Source of the DNA: an uncultured archaeon
GTDB taxonomy: Archaea > Halobacteriota > Halobacteria > Halobacteriales > Haloferacaceae
Assembly (NCBI GenBank): GCA_937138675.1
Contig: CAKZPG010000003.1
Location: 1-46,576, forward strand
Reading direction: 5' to 3'
DNA length: 46,576 nucleotides
Shown: one piece after another, positions 32,081 to 40,708 of the stretch
Layout of the letters: the number at the start of each line of letters is the position of its first letter
Position numbering within the stretch: the stretch's first letter is position 1
The notes under the pieces: generated by a model
What the model saw: the letters and a program-made list of their open reading frames with translations, nothing else
Told to the model about the DNA's origin: nothing
The model's database searches: none
Program-made: the position numbers and the translations under genes

Positions 32081-32440
32081 TCCGTCTGCAAGCAACACTA
32101 GCGTGAGTCAACACACAGACTCATAAGAGGGGGATCGACGTTGGACGACTACGACTCAAATCCGCCTGAACGAATGCTTTTGATGGACAGATAGAGGGTT
32201 AATAGCTGGGTCGTCGTCGACTGGGCCCGGGCGGCGAGCCGGGTACTCCCAGGAGCCAACCTGTGAAATGAGGATCTTGAGACAGCTCCCAATACAGCCG
32301 CTACGACGCGGTGGGGGTCGCGGTTGACTGGGTGGACGGAACACGATAGATAAACGACGGCGAGACGAGCAGGGGGAGGACCGACGAGACAGGTGTGACG
32401 CGCATAGTGAGTGCTAAGGACAGGCACCGATCGAGGCGGT
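32081..32440. other. 360-base non-coding stretch after tRNA-Gln
   Basis: I find no credible protein gene here on either strand; long frames on the minus strand are continuations of a shadow of the next gene. It contains several TATA-like sites (gcttttgatg near 32176, ggttaata at 32198-32205, gatagataaa near 32345) and the stable hairpins listed separately at 32221-32290. Its left part (gagtcaacacacagactcat) shows short direct repeats of gactca only. Confidence 0.5.
32221..32290 (+). ncRNA. Possible structured RNA downstream of tRNA-Gln
   Basis: Two hairpins stand side by side. The first pairs CTGGG (32221-32225) with CCCAG (32248-32252) and CCCGG (32226-32230) with CCGGG (32239-32243), with a 4-base bulge on one side. 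The second pairs GGAG (32252-32255) with CTCC (32286-32289) and CTGT (32261-32264) with ACAG (32282-32285), with a 5-base bulge. A TATA-like ggttaata lies about 25 bases upstream. This could be a small non-coding RNA, a guide RNA, or simply GC-rich structure. I do not recognise a known family. Confidence 0.33.
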
Positions 32441-33178
32441 TCACGTGCCGGTCGTTGTCGGCTCGTTGCTGTCGGCAGGGTAGGTCGCCTCCAAGTGGTT
32501 GAGGGCGTAGTCGACGGTCGAGGGGTCGTAGGTCCAGAAGCCATAGAACCCCTCGGTGCCCTCGCGCTCTTCGGCGACGAGCGCGCACATGTTCTCGCGA
32601 AGGTCGCCGCCGTCGAAGGCAACGAACCACGACCGGCGGATCTCGGCGCAGTCCTCGACGTGGAGGGAAACGTCGTCGAAGGAGTCGATCGAATCGCCCG
32701 GCGCGACATAGACGTGGACGTCGAGGTCACCTCTGTTGCCGAGGCGCTCGTACGCCTCACGCTGTGGCTCGACGTTCGAGGGGTACTGGAAGCCGGCGTG
32801 GAGTGTACCGCTCGCAACCCGGAACGCGCGGTCCTCGATCTCTTCAGAGGCCGCGAGCATCCGCTCCCGGTCGTAGGAAGTGAACATCGTCTCGTCAAGG
32901 TGGTCCAGAATCGGCTGATACGGGGAGTCGACCGTTTTCGAGCCGGCGCGCCGGCCCGATTCGAGCAGATTGGCGACGCTCACCGCCGTGACAAACTCGT
33001 CACCTCGGCCCAGCACTGCGTAGTTCTCAGGTCCTCTGTCGGCGGACGCGCACTCGATGACAAGATTTCGATCACCGAAATGTTCGCGGAGCGATTCCAC
33101 GGCTCCTGGTTCCGGGTCGAACACGGTGAGAGTCTTCTCGTGGGCTTCAACACCCTCGATCAGCTCTCGAAGCGTCAT
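32441..33178 (-). CDS. DICT sensory domain protein
   Basis: This 245-residue soluble protein starts MTLRELIEGVEAHEKTLTVF, the typical opening of haloarchaeal DICT-domain proteins. The DICT domain is thought to sense signals, often near light- or redox-responsive regulators. Other visible features are the FVTAVSVANLLES strand-helix unit (about 65-78) and an acidic second half with paired Trp residues (RRSWFVAFDGG, GFYGFWTYDPST). No DNA-binding or kinase domain is attached, so it would act through a partner. I set the start at the ATG at 33178. It is divergent from the MFS gene, about 98 bases apart, and the two may share regulation. Confidence 0.8.
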   Translation of the reverse strand: MTLRELIEGVEAHEKTLTVFDPEPGAVESLREHFGDRNLVIECASADRGPENYAVLGRGDEFVTAVSVANLLESGRRAGSKTVDSPYQPILDHLDETMFTSYDRERMLAASEEIEDRAFRVASGTLHAGFQYPSNVEPQREAYERLGNRGDLDVHVYVAPGDSIDSFDDVSLHVEDCAEIRRSWFVAFDGGDLRENMCALVAEEREGTEGFYGFWTYDPSTVDYALNHLEATYPADSNEPTTTGT

Positions 33179-33276
33179 TCCCTGCAAACGTCGATAGCTG
33201 AGTATTTGACGTTTGTCCCCGCTCTCGAGTTCTCGGGCGACAGATATTTCTCGGCGTGGGGCACTCTAATTTACGA

Positions 33277-34521
33277 ATGTCGGTTGCGCGGCGCGCACGT
33301 GCACTGGTCAACGTCGACCACCCTGGGCTGGTGTGGCTGATGAGTCTCAACCACGGGTTCAACGAGTTCTACAGCGTCATTGTCCCCCCGCTGTTCCCCT
33401 TTCTCGTCCCCGATCTCGGCATCAGCTACGCTGACACCGGGCTGCTCGTGGTTGTCTTCTTCGTCACCTACTCGGTCGCACAGCTCCCGGTTGGCCGGAT
33501 CGCGAACCATTACGACCCCAAGCGACTGCTCGTCGGCGGGCAGGCGCTCCTCTCTCTCGGAATCGCCTTTGTCGCCTTTGCCCCTACATACGAGACAATA
33601 CTCGCTGGGATGGTCGTCGCGGGTGTCGGCGGGAGTACCTACCACCCGACGGGGATGTCGGTTATTAGCGACGCCGAGAGCGACGACACCCACGGCCGGT
33701 CAATGGGTATTCACGGAATGCTCGGAACCTTCGGCACGGTCCTCGCGCCCGTCGCGGTCGGCGGCCTCGCCCTCGTGCTCGGGTGGCGGTCGGCGCTGCT
33801 CGCGGGCGCTCTTGCGGGCTTCGCCTTTGCTGTCCTCCTGGCAGTACTCTATCCCCGCGCCGTCCCTGACGGCGGGACAGAGACGACAGCGTTCGTCGCC
33901 GCGGCCCGCGAGAGTGTCGGGGGCGAGACACTCCGGGTCGCCTGGTCTCGCGCGTTCACCTTCCTGCGGTCGCCGCCGATGCTCGTCCTCATAGGCCTGT
34001 TCGCGGTCGTTGGCGCGGAGGTGCGGGCTGTCCAGTCGTTTACTACGCTTTTCGCGTCCGACGCCGTCGGCGGCGATGCCGCTTTCGGCAACCAGATGTT
34101 CGCCCTGACGATGGTCGCTGCAGGCGTCGCCTCCACGGCGGCAGGCGCGGGCGTTGACCGCCTTGACCGCCGCCTATTCGCGGGCGCCTGCTTCGCCGGT
34201 ACCGCCGCCGCCGTCGCCGCTGTCGCCCTCCTGCCGCTTGGGCGGGTTGGCCTTGCTGTCGGCTTCGTCGTCCTCGGTATCGTGATGTACTCTGTCTATC
34301 CGGCGACAAACGCCCTTGCGGCCGGCCTCTCGAACGAGGACTCCTCCGGTGACGTCTTCGCGGTCACACAGACCGCGGCGGCCCTCGGCGGCGCGGCTGG
34401 CCCCTTCCTTCTCGGCATCGTCGCCGACGCCAGCAGCCTCTCGATCGGCTTTCTTGCCACCGCCGCTATCGCCGTCGTCGGGGTGGCCGTCGTCGCCGCG
34501 GCGACCGCCTTCGGGGCTTAG
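33277..34521 (+). CDS. MFS transporter
   Basis: This 414-residue major facilitator has about 12 membrane helices. The loop after helix 2 reads GRIANHYDPKRLL, a form of the MFS signature (GxxxDxxxRRxx). The STYHPTGMSVISD stretch in helix 4/5 resembles the fosmidomycin-resistance-like (Fsr) group. The substrate is not predictable. The ATG at 33277 (MSVARRAR) is preferred over one seven codons earlier; a TATA-like gatattt lies about 33 bases upstream. Its stop overlaps the stop of the converging alaX gene (TTAG). Confidence 0.88.
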   Translation: MSVARRARALVNVDHPGLVWLMSLNHGFNEFYSVIVPPLFPFLVPDLGISYADTGLLVVVFFVTYSVAQLPVGRIANHYDPKRLLVGGQALLSLGIAFVAFAPTYETILAGMVVAGVGGSTYHPTGMSVISDAESDDTHGRSMGIHGMLGTFGTVLAPVAVGGLALVLGWRSALLAGALAGFAFAVLLAVLYPRAVPDGGTETTAFVAAARESVGGETLRVAWSRAFTFLRSPPMLVLIGLFAVVGAEVRAVQSFTTLFASDAVGGDAAFGNQMFALTMVAAGVASTAAGAGVDRLDRRLFAGACFAGTAAAVAAVALLPLGRVGLAVGFVVLGIVMYSVYPATNALAAGLSNEDSSGDVFAVTQTAAALGGAAGPFLLGIVADASSLSIGFLATAAIAVVGVAVVAAATAFGA

Positions 34522-35255
34522 CGGACCCGAAATCGCGCCCGCTCCTCGTCTGGTCCCTTCGTCTCCCGGCCCGTCAACTCGACTGCTCCGAGTTCGCCTG
34601 TCGCGGTGACATGTGTCCCCGCGCAGGCCGTTCGGTCGAACGGGTCGTCCGGGTCGCCTATCTCGACGATCCGGACATCGGTTACCGAGTCAGGCAGGAG
34701 GTCGATCCGCGTCCGCTCGGGGTCAAGGTCGCGCTCTGCGTCGTCGCGGTCGAGTTCGTACCACCGCACAGGTAGGTTGCGGTCGACGACCTCGTTCAGG
34801 CGACTCTCGATCCGGGTCAGGTCGTTGTCGTCGAACCGTGGGTACGCACAGTCGATCCGTGCCCGCTCGGCGTACACCTGGTTGCCCGTCGTCTCGGCGT
34901 TATACTCGGAGAGCAGGACTGCAGAAAGCAGATGCTGGGCGGTGTGGTGTCGCTCGTGACCGGTCCGCCGACTGTCGTCGACGACGCCTGTCACCGTCGT
35001 TCCCTTGGCGGGGGGGTCACTGCTGCCCGCTGGTGACAGCACGTGTTCGATCGTCGCACGGCCCGTCACATTCTGGACCTGCCACGTCTCGCCGTCGCCA
35101 TGGAGACCGCCCGTATCGTGTGGCTGGCCGCCGCCGGTTGGGTAGAAGCAGGTGCGGTTGAGGACGACACGTGGGGGGTCGGTGAGGGACCGTTCAACGG
35201 TCGCGGTGAACCTCCGTTGGGAGGTATCTGCCAGGTAGAGCGGCGTGGTCGGCAT
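34518..35255 (-). CDS. alaX: Alanyl-tRNA editing protein AlaX
   Basis: This 245-residue free-standing editing enzyme hydrolyses mischarged tRNA-Ala (Ser- or Gly-tRNA). The zinc site is complete: HxxxH at His104/His108 (RHHTAQHLL) and CxxxH at Cys211/His215 (CAGTH). The N-terminal beta-barrel has FYPTGGGQPHDTG, diagnostic for the AlaRS-like editing domain, so this is the longer AlaX type rather than the minimal one. It converges on the MFS gene with overlapping stop codons. Because it is not next to alaS, it acts in trans. Confidence 0.92.
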   Translation of the reverse strand: MPTTPLYLADTSQRRFTATVERSLTDPPRVVLNRTCFYPTGGGQPHDTGGLHGDGETWQVQNVTGRATIEHVLSPAGSSDPPAKGTTVTGVVDDSRRTGHERHHTAQHLLSAVLLSEYNAETTGNQVYAERARIDCAYPRFDDNDLTRIESRLNEVVDRNLPVRWYELDRDDAERDLDPERTRIDLLPDSVTDVRIVEIGDPDDPFDRTACAGTHVTATGELGAVELTGRETKGPDEERARFRVR

Positions 35256-35402
35256 GACAGAGATACGGCCCCGGCCCTCTTACCATTGCCCGTTCCCGGT
35301 GACCATTGGGGCCTCGTCGTAACGTCTAAGCCTACTTCGGTCGTTCAGACGTACAATGAATGAACGAACGCCAGAACGAGTAGTGGAACGGGGGCTCGGT
35401 TC

Positions 35403-36092
35403 GTGGGCGTGGAGATAGAGGAATCACCGGTCTCCGGCGCCGCATTCGCCGAGATGAAACGGTTCGTCCGTGACTACCTCGCCGCGAGCGTGGAGAGTGA
35501 GGACGACGGCGGCCGGATGCGGTGGTACCCGTGGCACAGCGCGGAGTATCGCTTTAATCACACGCGAAACGTTGTCGACTTGGCGACGGATATCGCCCAG
35601 CGTGAGGGCGCGAACGCCGACGTGGTTCGAGTAGCGGCGCTCTTTCACGACGTCTCGAAACTGGAAGCCGACCAGGACCGCCACGCCGAGGAAGGTGCTC
35701 GAGTCGCCCGTGCGTACCTCACCACGCACGTCGACGTCCCACCTTCCTTTATCGAAGAGGTCTGTACCGCAGTGCGTGACCACTCGTATCAGGGATCGCT
35801 GGAAGACGTCTCTCTCGAGACCCGATGTCTGGTTGAGGGCGACCTACTTGACAAGGTTGGCGCGAACGGCACCGTTCTGATGATACTCCGGATGGGGTAC
35901 GAGTCACGCACTCATATGGACGCCGCGACGATGGTCGAACGGGTGTTGGAACGCGGCGAAAACGCCGTCTCGCGCGTCGAGAGTGACACCGCTGAGGGCA
36001 TCGCCCATCGACGGCTCAAGCGCGTGCGCTGGTTTCGTGAGTGGCTGGAGGAGGAGGTCCCTGGAATGGACCACGAAACTCCGGTCCGCTAG
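35403..36092 (+). CDS. HD-domain phosphohydrolase
   Basis: This 229-residue HD-superfamily protein has metal ligands His53 (RFNHTRNV), His82-Asp83 (FHDVSK) and a late Asp (EGDLLDKVGA), with HAEEGA between. The substrate, possibly a nucleotide or a dinucleotide signal, is unknown. The start is uncertain: GTG at 35403 is used, GTG at 35409 is possible, and there is no ATG nearby in frame. The 147-base upstream region contains gtctaag and cgtacaatg stretches that could be promoter. Its stop shares CTAG with the gltB stop on the other strand. Confidence 0.82.
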   Translation: MGVEIEESPVSGAAFAEMKRFVRDYLAASVESEDDGGRMRWYPWHSAEYRFNHTRNVVDLATDIAQREGANADVVRVAALFHDVSKLEADQDRHAEEGARVARAYLTTHVDVPPSFIEEVCTAVRDHSYQGSLEDVSLETRCLVEGDLLDKVGANGTVLMILRMGYESRTHMDAATMVERVLERGENAVSRVESDTAEGIAHRRLKRVRWFREWLEEEVPGMDHETPVR

Positions 36093-39000
36093 TCGTCGCT
36101 GACCGCGGCGGTGCTGCTGTCTTCACCCGCGGCCCGCGCTCCGGCCACCGGTGGCAGGTCTTCGCGTACATCGTCGCGCGAGCGCTCGGCGATGATCTCA
36201 GCGTAGGCGTCGGGCATCACCTTCGTGAACTCGGTGAGTGACGTCTCCCAGTCGCTGAGTAGCCCTGCAGCCCTGTCGCTGTCGGTGTAGGCCCGGTGGT
36301 TCTCGACCAGCCGACGGAGCATCCGGCGGTCGGCCTCCTCCAGATCGTCGTGGAGAGTGATCATCTCAGTGTTGGCCGTCTCGTGGAGACGGCCGTCAGG
36401 GTCGTGGACGTACGCGACCCCACCGCTCATGCCAGCGGCGAAGTTCCGACCGAACTCACCAAGGATGGCAACAGCGCCGCCAGTCATGTATTCGCAGCCG
36501 TGGTCGCCGACACCTTCCACGACGGCTTTTACGCCAGAGTTACGAACGGCGAAGCGCTCGCCAGCGACGCCGTTGACGTACGTCTCACCCTGCGTCGCTC
36601 CGTAGAGCGCGACGTTGCCGACGAGGACGTTCTCACCTGCTTCGTATGCAGCGTTCTCGGGTGTTTTAACAACGAGCTTCCCGCCAGACAGTCCCTTGCC
36701 GACGTAGTCGTTCGCGGCGCCGGTGAGTCGCATCGTCACGCCGTCCTGCAGGAAGGCACCAAAGCTCTGCCCGGCAATCCCGCGGAACGAGCAGTCGATT
36801 GTATTCTCCGGTAGGCCCTTAGTGCCGTGGACATTCGAGATGCGGTTCGAGAGCATCGCCCCAACCGCGCGATCGACGTTCGAGATGGACCGCTCTATCG
36901 TCACCGGTTCGCCCGTCTCGATGGCGTCCTCGGCGACCGACAGCAGCGCGTGGTCGAGCTGGTCGTCAAGATCGCCGTGGTGCTGCTCGCGGGTCTTGGT
37001 GCGTGCGTCGCCCGCCGGCTCCGCGACGACCGACGAGAGATCGAGCGTCCGAGCTTTTGGGTGGTCGGTCTCGCGCTGGCTCAGGAGCGAGGGCCGACCG
37101 ATCATCTCCTCAACCGACCGGAAGCCGAGGTCGGCCATTATCTCGCGCAGCTCCTCGGCCAAAAACGTCATATAGTTGATGACGTGGGTTGGCTCACCCG
37201 CGAACCGGTCGCGGAGCTTCTCCTTCTGGGTCGCGACGCCGGTCGGGCAGTTGTTGGTGTGACAGATGCGTGCCATTACGCAGCCGGAGGTGACGAGCGG
37301 CGCGGTGCCGAAGACGTACTCTTCGGCGCCGAGAAGGGCTGCCACGGCGATATCACGCCCCGTCTTCATACCGCCATCGGCTGACACCCGGATACGGTCT
37401 CGCAGGTTCGTCGCGCGAAGCATCTGGTTTGTCTCCGCAAGGCCAAGCTCCCACGGCAGGCCCGCGTTCTTGATGCTCGTTTTCGGTGACGCGCCGGTGC
37501 CGCCCGAGTGGCCCGCGACGTGGACTACGTCGGCGTTGGCTTTCGCGACACCCGCTGCAATGGTGCCGATGCCGGCCTCGGAGACGAGCTTGACGTTCAC
37601 GTCCGCCTCGGGATTCGACACCTTCAGGTCGTGGATCAGCTGTTTGAGGTCCTCAATTGAGTAGATGTCGTGGAGCGGCGGCGGCGAGATGAGGCCAACG
37701 CCCGGCGTAGAGTACCGGACGTGTGCGATCATCTCGTTGACTTTCTTCCCGGGCAGATGGCCACCCTCGCCGGGCTTCGCCCCCTGTGCCATCTTGATCT
37801 GGAGTTCGTCGGCGTCGGCAAGGTAGTCAGAGGTGACACCAAAACGGCCGGAGGCGACCTGTTTTACCTTCGAGCGCTTTTGCGTGCCGAACCGCTCGAC
37901 TGGCTCGCCGCCCTCGCCCGTGTTTGCCTTCCCGCCGATACGGTTCATCGCGACCGCGTTGTTCTCGTGTGCCTCAGGCGACAGCGACCCGAGGCTCATC
38001 GCAGCGGTGGAGAACCGCGTCACGATCGACTCAACCGGCTCCACCTCATCGATAGGGACGGGGTCGCGGTCGGAGTCGAACTCAAGGAGGCCACGCAGCG
38101 TCTGGAGCTCCTCCGTCTGCTCGTTGATCAGCTCAGCGAACTCGCGATAGGTGTTGTAGTTCCCCGACCGAACCGCCTCCTGTAGTTTGCCGACAGTTTT
38201 TGGGTTCCACTGGTGGTGGATTCCGCCCGTACGGTGTTCGTACTCACCCTGACGTTCGAGATCGGGTTCGGCGCCGAATCCGACGCCATGCCGGGTGAGC
38301 AGATCCTCTTCTATCTCCTCGATTCCGATGCCCTCCGTTCGGATCTCGGTACCCTCGAAGTACTCGCCGACGAAGTCGGAGTCAAGCCCGACAGCCTCGA
38401 AAATCTGGGCGCCCTGGTAGGATTCGACAGTGGAGATGCCCATCTTCGCCATCGTCTTCAGCAGCCCATCCTCCAGCGCGGTGCGGTAGTCCGCGAGGGC
38501 GTCAGCCTCCTCTGCGCCGTCAGGGCCGGCGACGAGGTCACGGATCGTATCGTAGGCGAGGTAGGGGTTCACCCCGTCGGCGCCGTAGCCGACGAGCGTC
38601 GCGACGTGGTGGACCTCGCGCGGGTCGCCGGACTCAACGACTAAGCCCGCGTAGTTCCGGAGTCCCGTCCGCACCAGCGAGTGGTGGACTGCGCCTGTCG
38701 CGAGCAGCGAAGGGATAGCGACCCGGTCTGGCCCGGCCGCGCGGTCTGAGAGGATGACGATGTCGGCACCGTCGCGGATCGCCGACTCAGTGTCCTCACG
38801 GGCCTCTTCGACGGCATCGTGGAGCGTCGTCTCGCCGTCGCGTGGGTATGTGATGTCTACCGTCGCGGTCGCGAGCCCCCCGTCCTCGCCGTCAAGCTCC
38901 TCAATTGCCGCCGTCTGCTCGTCGCTGAGGACCGGCGAGTCAAGTACGAGCTGGCGGGCGTGTTCGGCCGTCTCGTTGAGTAGATTCGGCTGGGGACCTA

Positions 39001-40615
39001 GCCGCGACTCGACCGATGTGACGAGCTCCTCACGGATGTAGTCGATTGGTGGGTTCGACACCTGCGCGAACAGCTGTTTGAAGTAGGTGAACAACGGACG
39101 GTTGAGGTCGGAGAGTACCGACAGCGGGGTGTCGTCGCCCATCGAGCCGACGGGGTCCTTACCATCCTCCATCATCGGTTCCAGCAGATGGTCGACCTGG
39201 TCGTGGGTGTACCCAAACGCGGTTTGGTGGGCGCGCAGTTCCGCGATGTTGTCGGGCGTCTCGCCACCGGACAGGTCGTCGACGTGGCGCTGGTACTCGT
39301 CGACCCACTCGCCGTATTTCGAGTCAATAAGCTCGTCGAACACCTCGTTGTCAGGCACGACCCGGCCCTCGACCGGGTCGGCAACGAACAGCTGCCCCGG
39401 CTGGAGACGGCCGCGCTCGCGGACCTCGGCGGGGTCGACGTCAAGCGCGCCAACCTCGCTTGCCATGATGAGCGTGTCGTCTTTGGTGACGTCGTAGCGG
39501 CAAGGCCGCAGCCCATTTCTGTCGAGGACGGCCACGACCCGCTCGCCGTCCGTTCCACAAACGAGCGCTGGGCCGTCCCACGGCTCAACCAGCGAGGCGT
39601 GGTAGTCATACCAGTCCTGCCGGTCGTCGTCCATCAGGTGGTCACCCCGGAACGCCTCGGGGATGAGCATCCGCATTGCGTGCGGGAGCGAGCGTCCGCC
39701 GGCGAGCAGTAGTTCGAGCGCGTTGTCGACGCTCGCAGTGTCGGACTGGCCGGGGTCCGGGATAACCGGTGTGACGGTGTCGACGTCGAGTTTGTCGTGG
39801 CTGAGGTCCGTCTCGCGGGCGCGCAGCCAGTTGACGTTCCCTTGGATCGTGTTAATCTCGCCGTTGTGGATGATGTTCCGGTATGGATGTGCGAGATGCC
39901 ACGCACCAAGTGTGTTCGTCGAAAACCGTGCGTGGACGAGAACGAGCGTCGAGGCCACTCGCTCGTCGGTGAGGTCGGGGTAGTAGGCCGGGAGCTGTTC
40001 CGTCTTCAGCAGCCCCTTGTAGACGAGGCGTCGGCGGTCGAGCGAGCAGACGTAGAACCGCTCGGCCTCGGGGGCCGTGAGATCGTCAACACGTTTCTCG
40101 GCGGCGCGACGGGCGACGTACAGCGCGCGATCGAACGCCTCGTCGTCCATCGGCTCCGTCGCGGCCACCAGCGGCTGGACCACGTCGGGCTCCGACTCGA
40201 CGGCGGTGGCGCCGAGGCCCGTCGCGTCGGTCGGCACATCACGCCAGTGGACAACCTCAAGATCGTGGTCGTCGAGCGCCGCCTCGAACGCCTCGACAAC
40301 AGACTCGCTTGCCGCCTCCTCGTGCGGGAGAAAGACCGAGCCGACGGCGTACTGCTCCGGCAGGTCGACCGGAACGACGGCGGAAAGGAATCGGTCGGGC
40401 CGCTGGAGCATGATGCCAGCTCCGTCGCCCGTGTCAGGCTCGGCTCCGGTCGTGCCCCGGTGTTCGAGGTTCTCTAGAAGTTCGATCCCACGGCGTACCG
40501 TGTCGTGGGTTGCGCCGCCGTCCAAATCGACGACCGCTCCGACACCACAGTTCGACCGCTGATCCGCGGGGTCTGCGAGAAGTTTGTTCCGCGACTTCTG
40601 CTCGGAATCGCTCAT
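36089..40615 (-). CDS. gltB: Glutamate synthase, large subunit
   Basis: This 1508-residue enzyme makes glutamate from glutamine and 2-oxoglutarate, the second step of ammonium assimilation. A 22-residue propeptide precedes Cys23 (CGVGAVVDLDGG), the glutaminase nucleophile, which must be exposed by cleavage. A central domain and the FMN/2-oxoglutarate domain follow, with GAKPGEGGHLPG and HSGGTGASP. The 3Fe-4S cluster ligands are Cys1112, Cys1118 and Cys1123 (CVMARICHTNNC). The C-terminal beta-helix is Gly-rich. There is no NADPH-binding small subunit beside it, so it is probably ferredoxin-dependent. A cataag box (minus strand, about 40637) lies some 25 bases upstream. prolyl-tRNA synthetase lies upstream in the same direction. 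Confidence 0.95.
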   Translation of the reverse strand: MSDSEQKSRNKLLADPADQRSNCGVGAVVDLDGGATHDTVRRGIELLENLEHRGTTGAEPDTGDGAGIMLQRPDRFLSAVVPVDLPEQYAVGSVFLPHEEAASESVVEAFEAALDDHDLEVVHWRDVPTDATGLGATAVESEPDVVQPLVAATEPMDDEAFDRALYVARRAAEKRVDDLTAPEAERFYVCSLDRRRLVYKGLLKTEQLPAYYPDLTDERVASTLVLVHARFSTNTLGAWHLAHPYRNIIHNGEINTIQGNVNWLRARETDLSHDKLDVDTVTPVIPDPGQSDTASVDNALELLLAGGRSLPHAMRMLIPEAFRGDHLMDDDRQDWYDYHASLVEPWDGPALVCGTDGERVVAVLDRNGLRPCRYDVTKDDTLIMASEVGALDVDPAEVRERGRLQPGQLFVADPVEGRVVPDNEVFDELIDSKYGEWVDEYQRHVDDLSGGETPDNIAELRAHQTAFGYTHDQVDHLLEPMMEDGKDPVGSMGDDTPLSVLSDLNRPLFTYFKQLFAQVSNPPIDYIREELVTSVESRLGPQPNLLNETAEHARQLVLDSPVLSDEQTAAIEELDGEDGGLATATVDITYPRDGETTLHDAVEEAREDTESAIRDGADIVILSDRAAGPDRVAIPSLLATGAVHHSLVRTGLRNYAGLVVESGDPREVHHVATLVGYGADGVNPYLAYDTIRDLVAGPDGAEEADALADYRTALEDGLLKTMAKMGISTVESYQGAQIFEAVGLDSDFVGEYFEGTEIRTEGIGIEEIEEDLLTRHGVGFGAEPDLERQGEYEHRTGGIHHQWNPKTVGKLQEAVRSGNYNTYREFAELINEQTEELQTLRGLLEFDSDRDPVPIDEVEPVESIVTRFSTAAMSLGSLSPEAHENNAVAMNRIGGKANTGEGGEPVERFGTQKRSKVKQVASGRFGVTSDYLADADELQIKMAQGAKPGEGGHLPGKKVNEMIAHVRYSTPGVGLISPPPLHDIYSIEDLKQLIHDLKVSNPEADVNVKLVSEAGIGTIAAGVAKANADVVHVAGHSGGTGASPKTSIKNAGLPWELGLAETNQMLRATNLRDRIRVSADGGMKTGRDIAVAALLGAEEYVFGTAPLVTSGCVMARICHTNNCPTGVATQKEKLRDRFAGEPTHVINYMTFLAEELREIMADLGFRSVEEMIGRPSLLSQRETDHPKARTLDLSSVVAEPAGDARTKTREQHHGDLDDQLDHALLSVAEDAIETGEPVTIERSISNVDRAVGAMLSNRISNVHGTKGLPENTIDCSFRGIAGQSFGAFLQDGVTMRLTGAANDYVGKGLSGGKLVVKTPENAAYEAGENVLVGNVALYGATQGETYVNGVAGERFAVRNSGVKAVVEGVGDHGCEYMTGGAVAILGEFGRNFAAGMSGGVAYVHDPDGRLHETANTEMITLHDDLEEADRRMLRRLVENHRAYTDSDRAAGLLSDWETSLTEFTKVMPDAYAEIIAERSRDDVREDLPPVAGARAAGEDSSTAAVSDD

Positions 40616-40634
40616 AGCATTACTTTGTGAGCCG

Positions 40635-40643
40635 ACCTTATGA
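40635..40643 (-). promoter_or_regulatory. TATA-like element of gltB
   Basis: The minus-strand sequence gtcataagg is centred about 24-26 bases upstream of the gltB ATG at 40615, within the 93-base gap after proS, so gltB probably has its own leaderless promoter. Confidence 0.45.
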
Positions 40644-40708
40644 CTCTAATCCTGTTCGTCCAAGGCTATCTGTATGAGATGTTACGACGTATAAGGTGTA
40701 CCAGTCTC

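Noticed and set aside
39797-40477. 226-codon plus-strand frame inside gltB
   Set aside because: Shadow of the GC-rich, high-confidence glutamate synthase gene; no domain visible.
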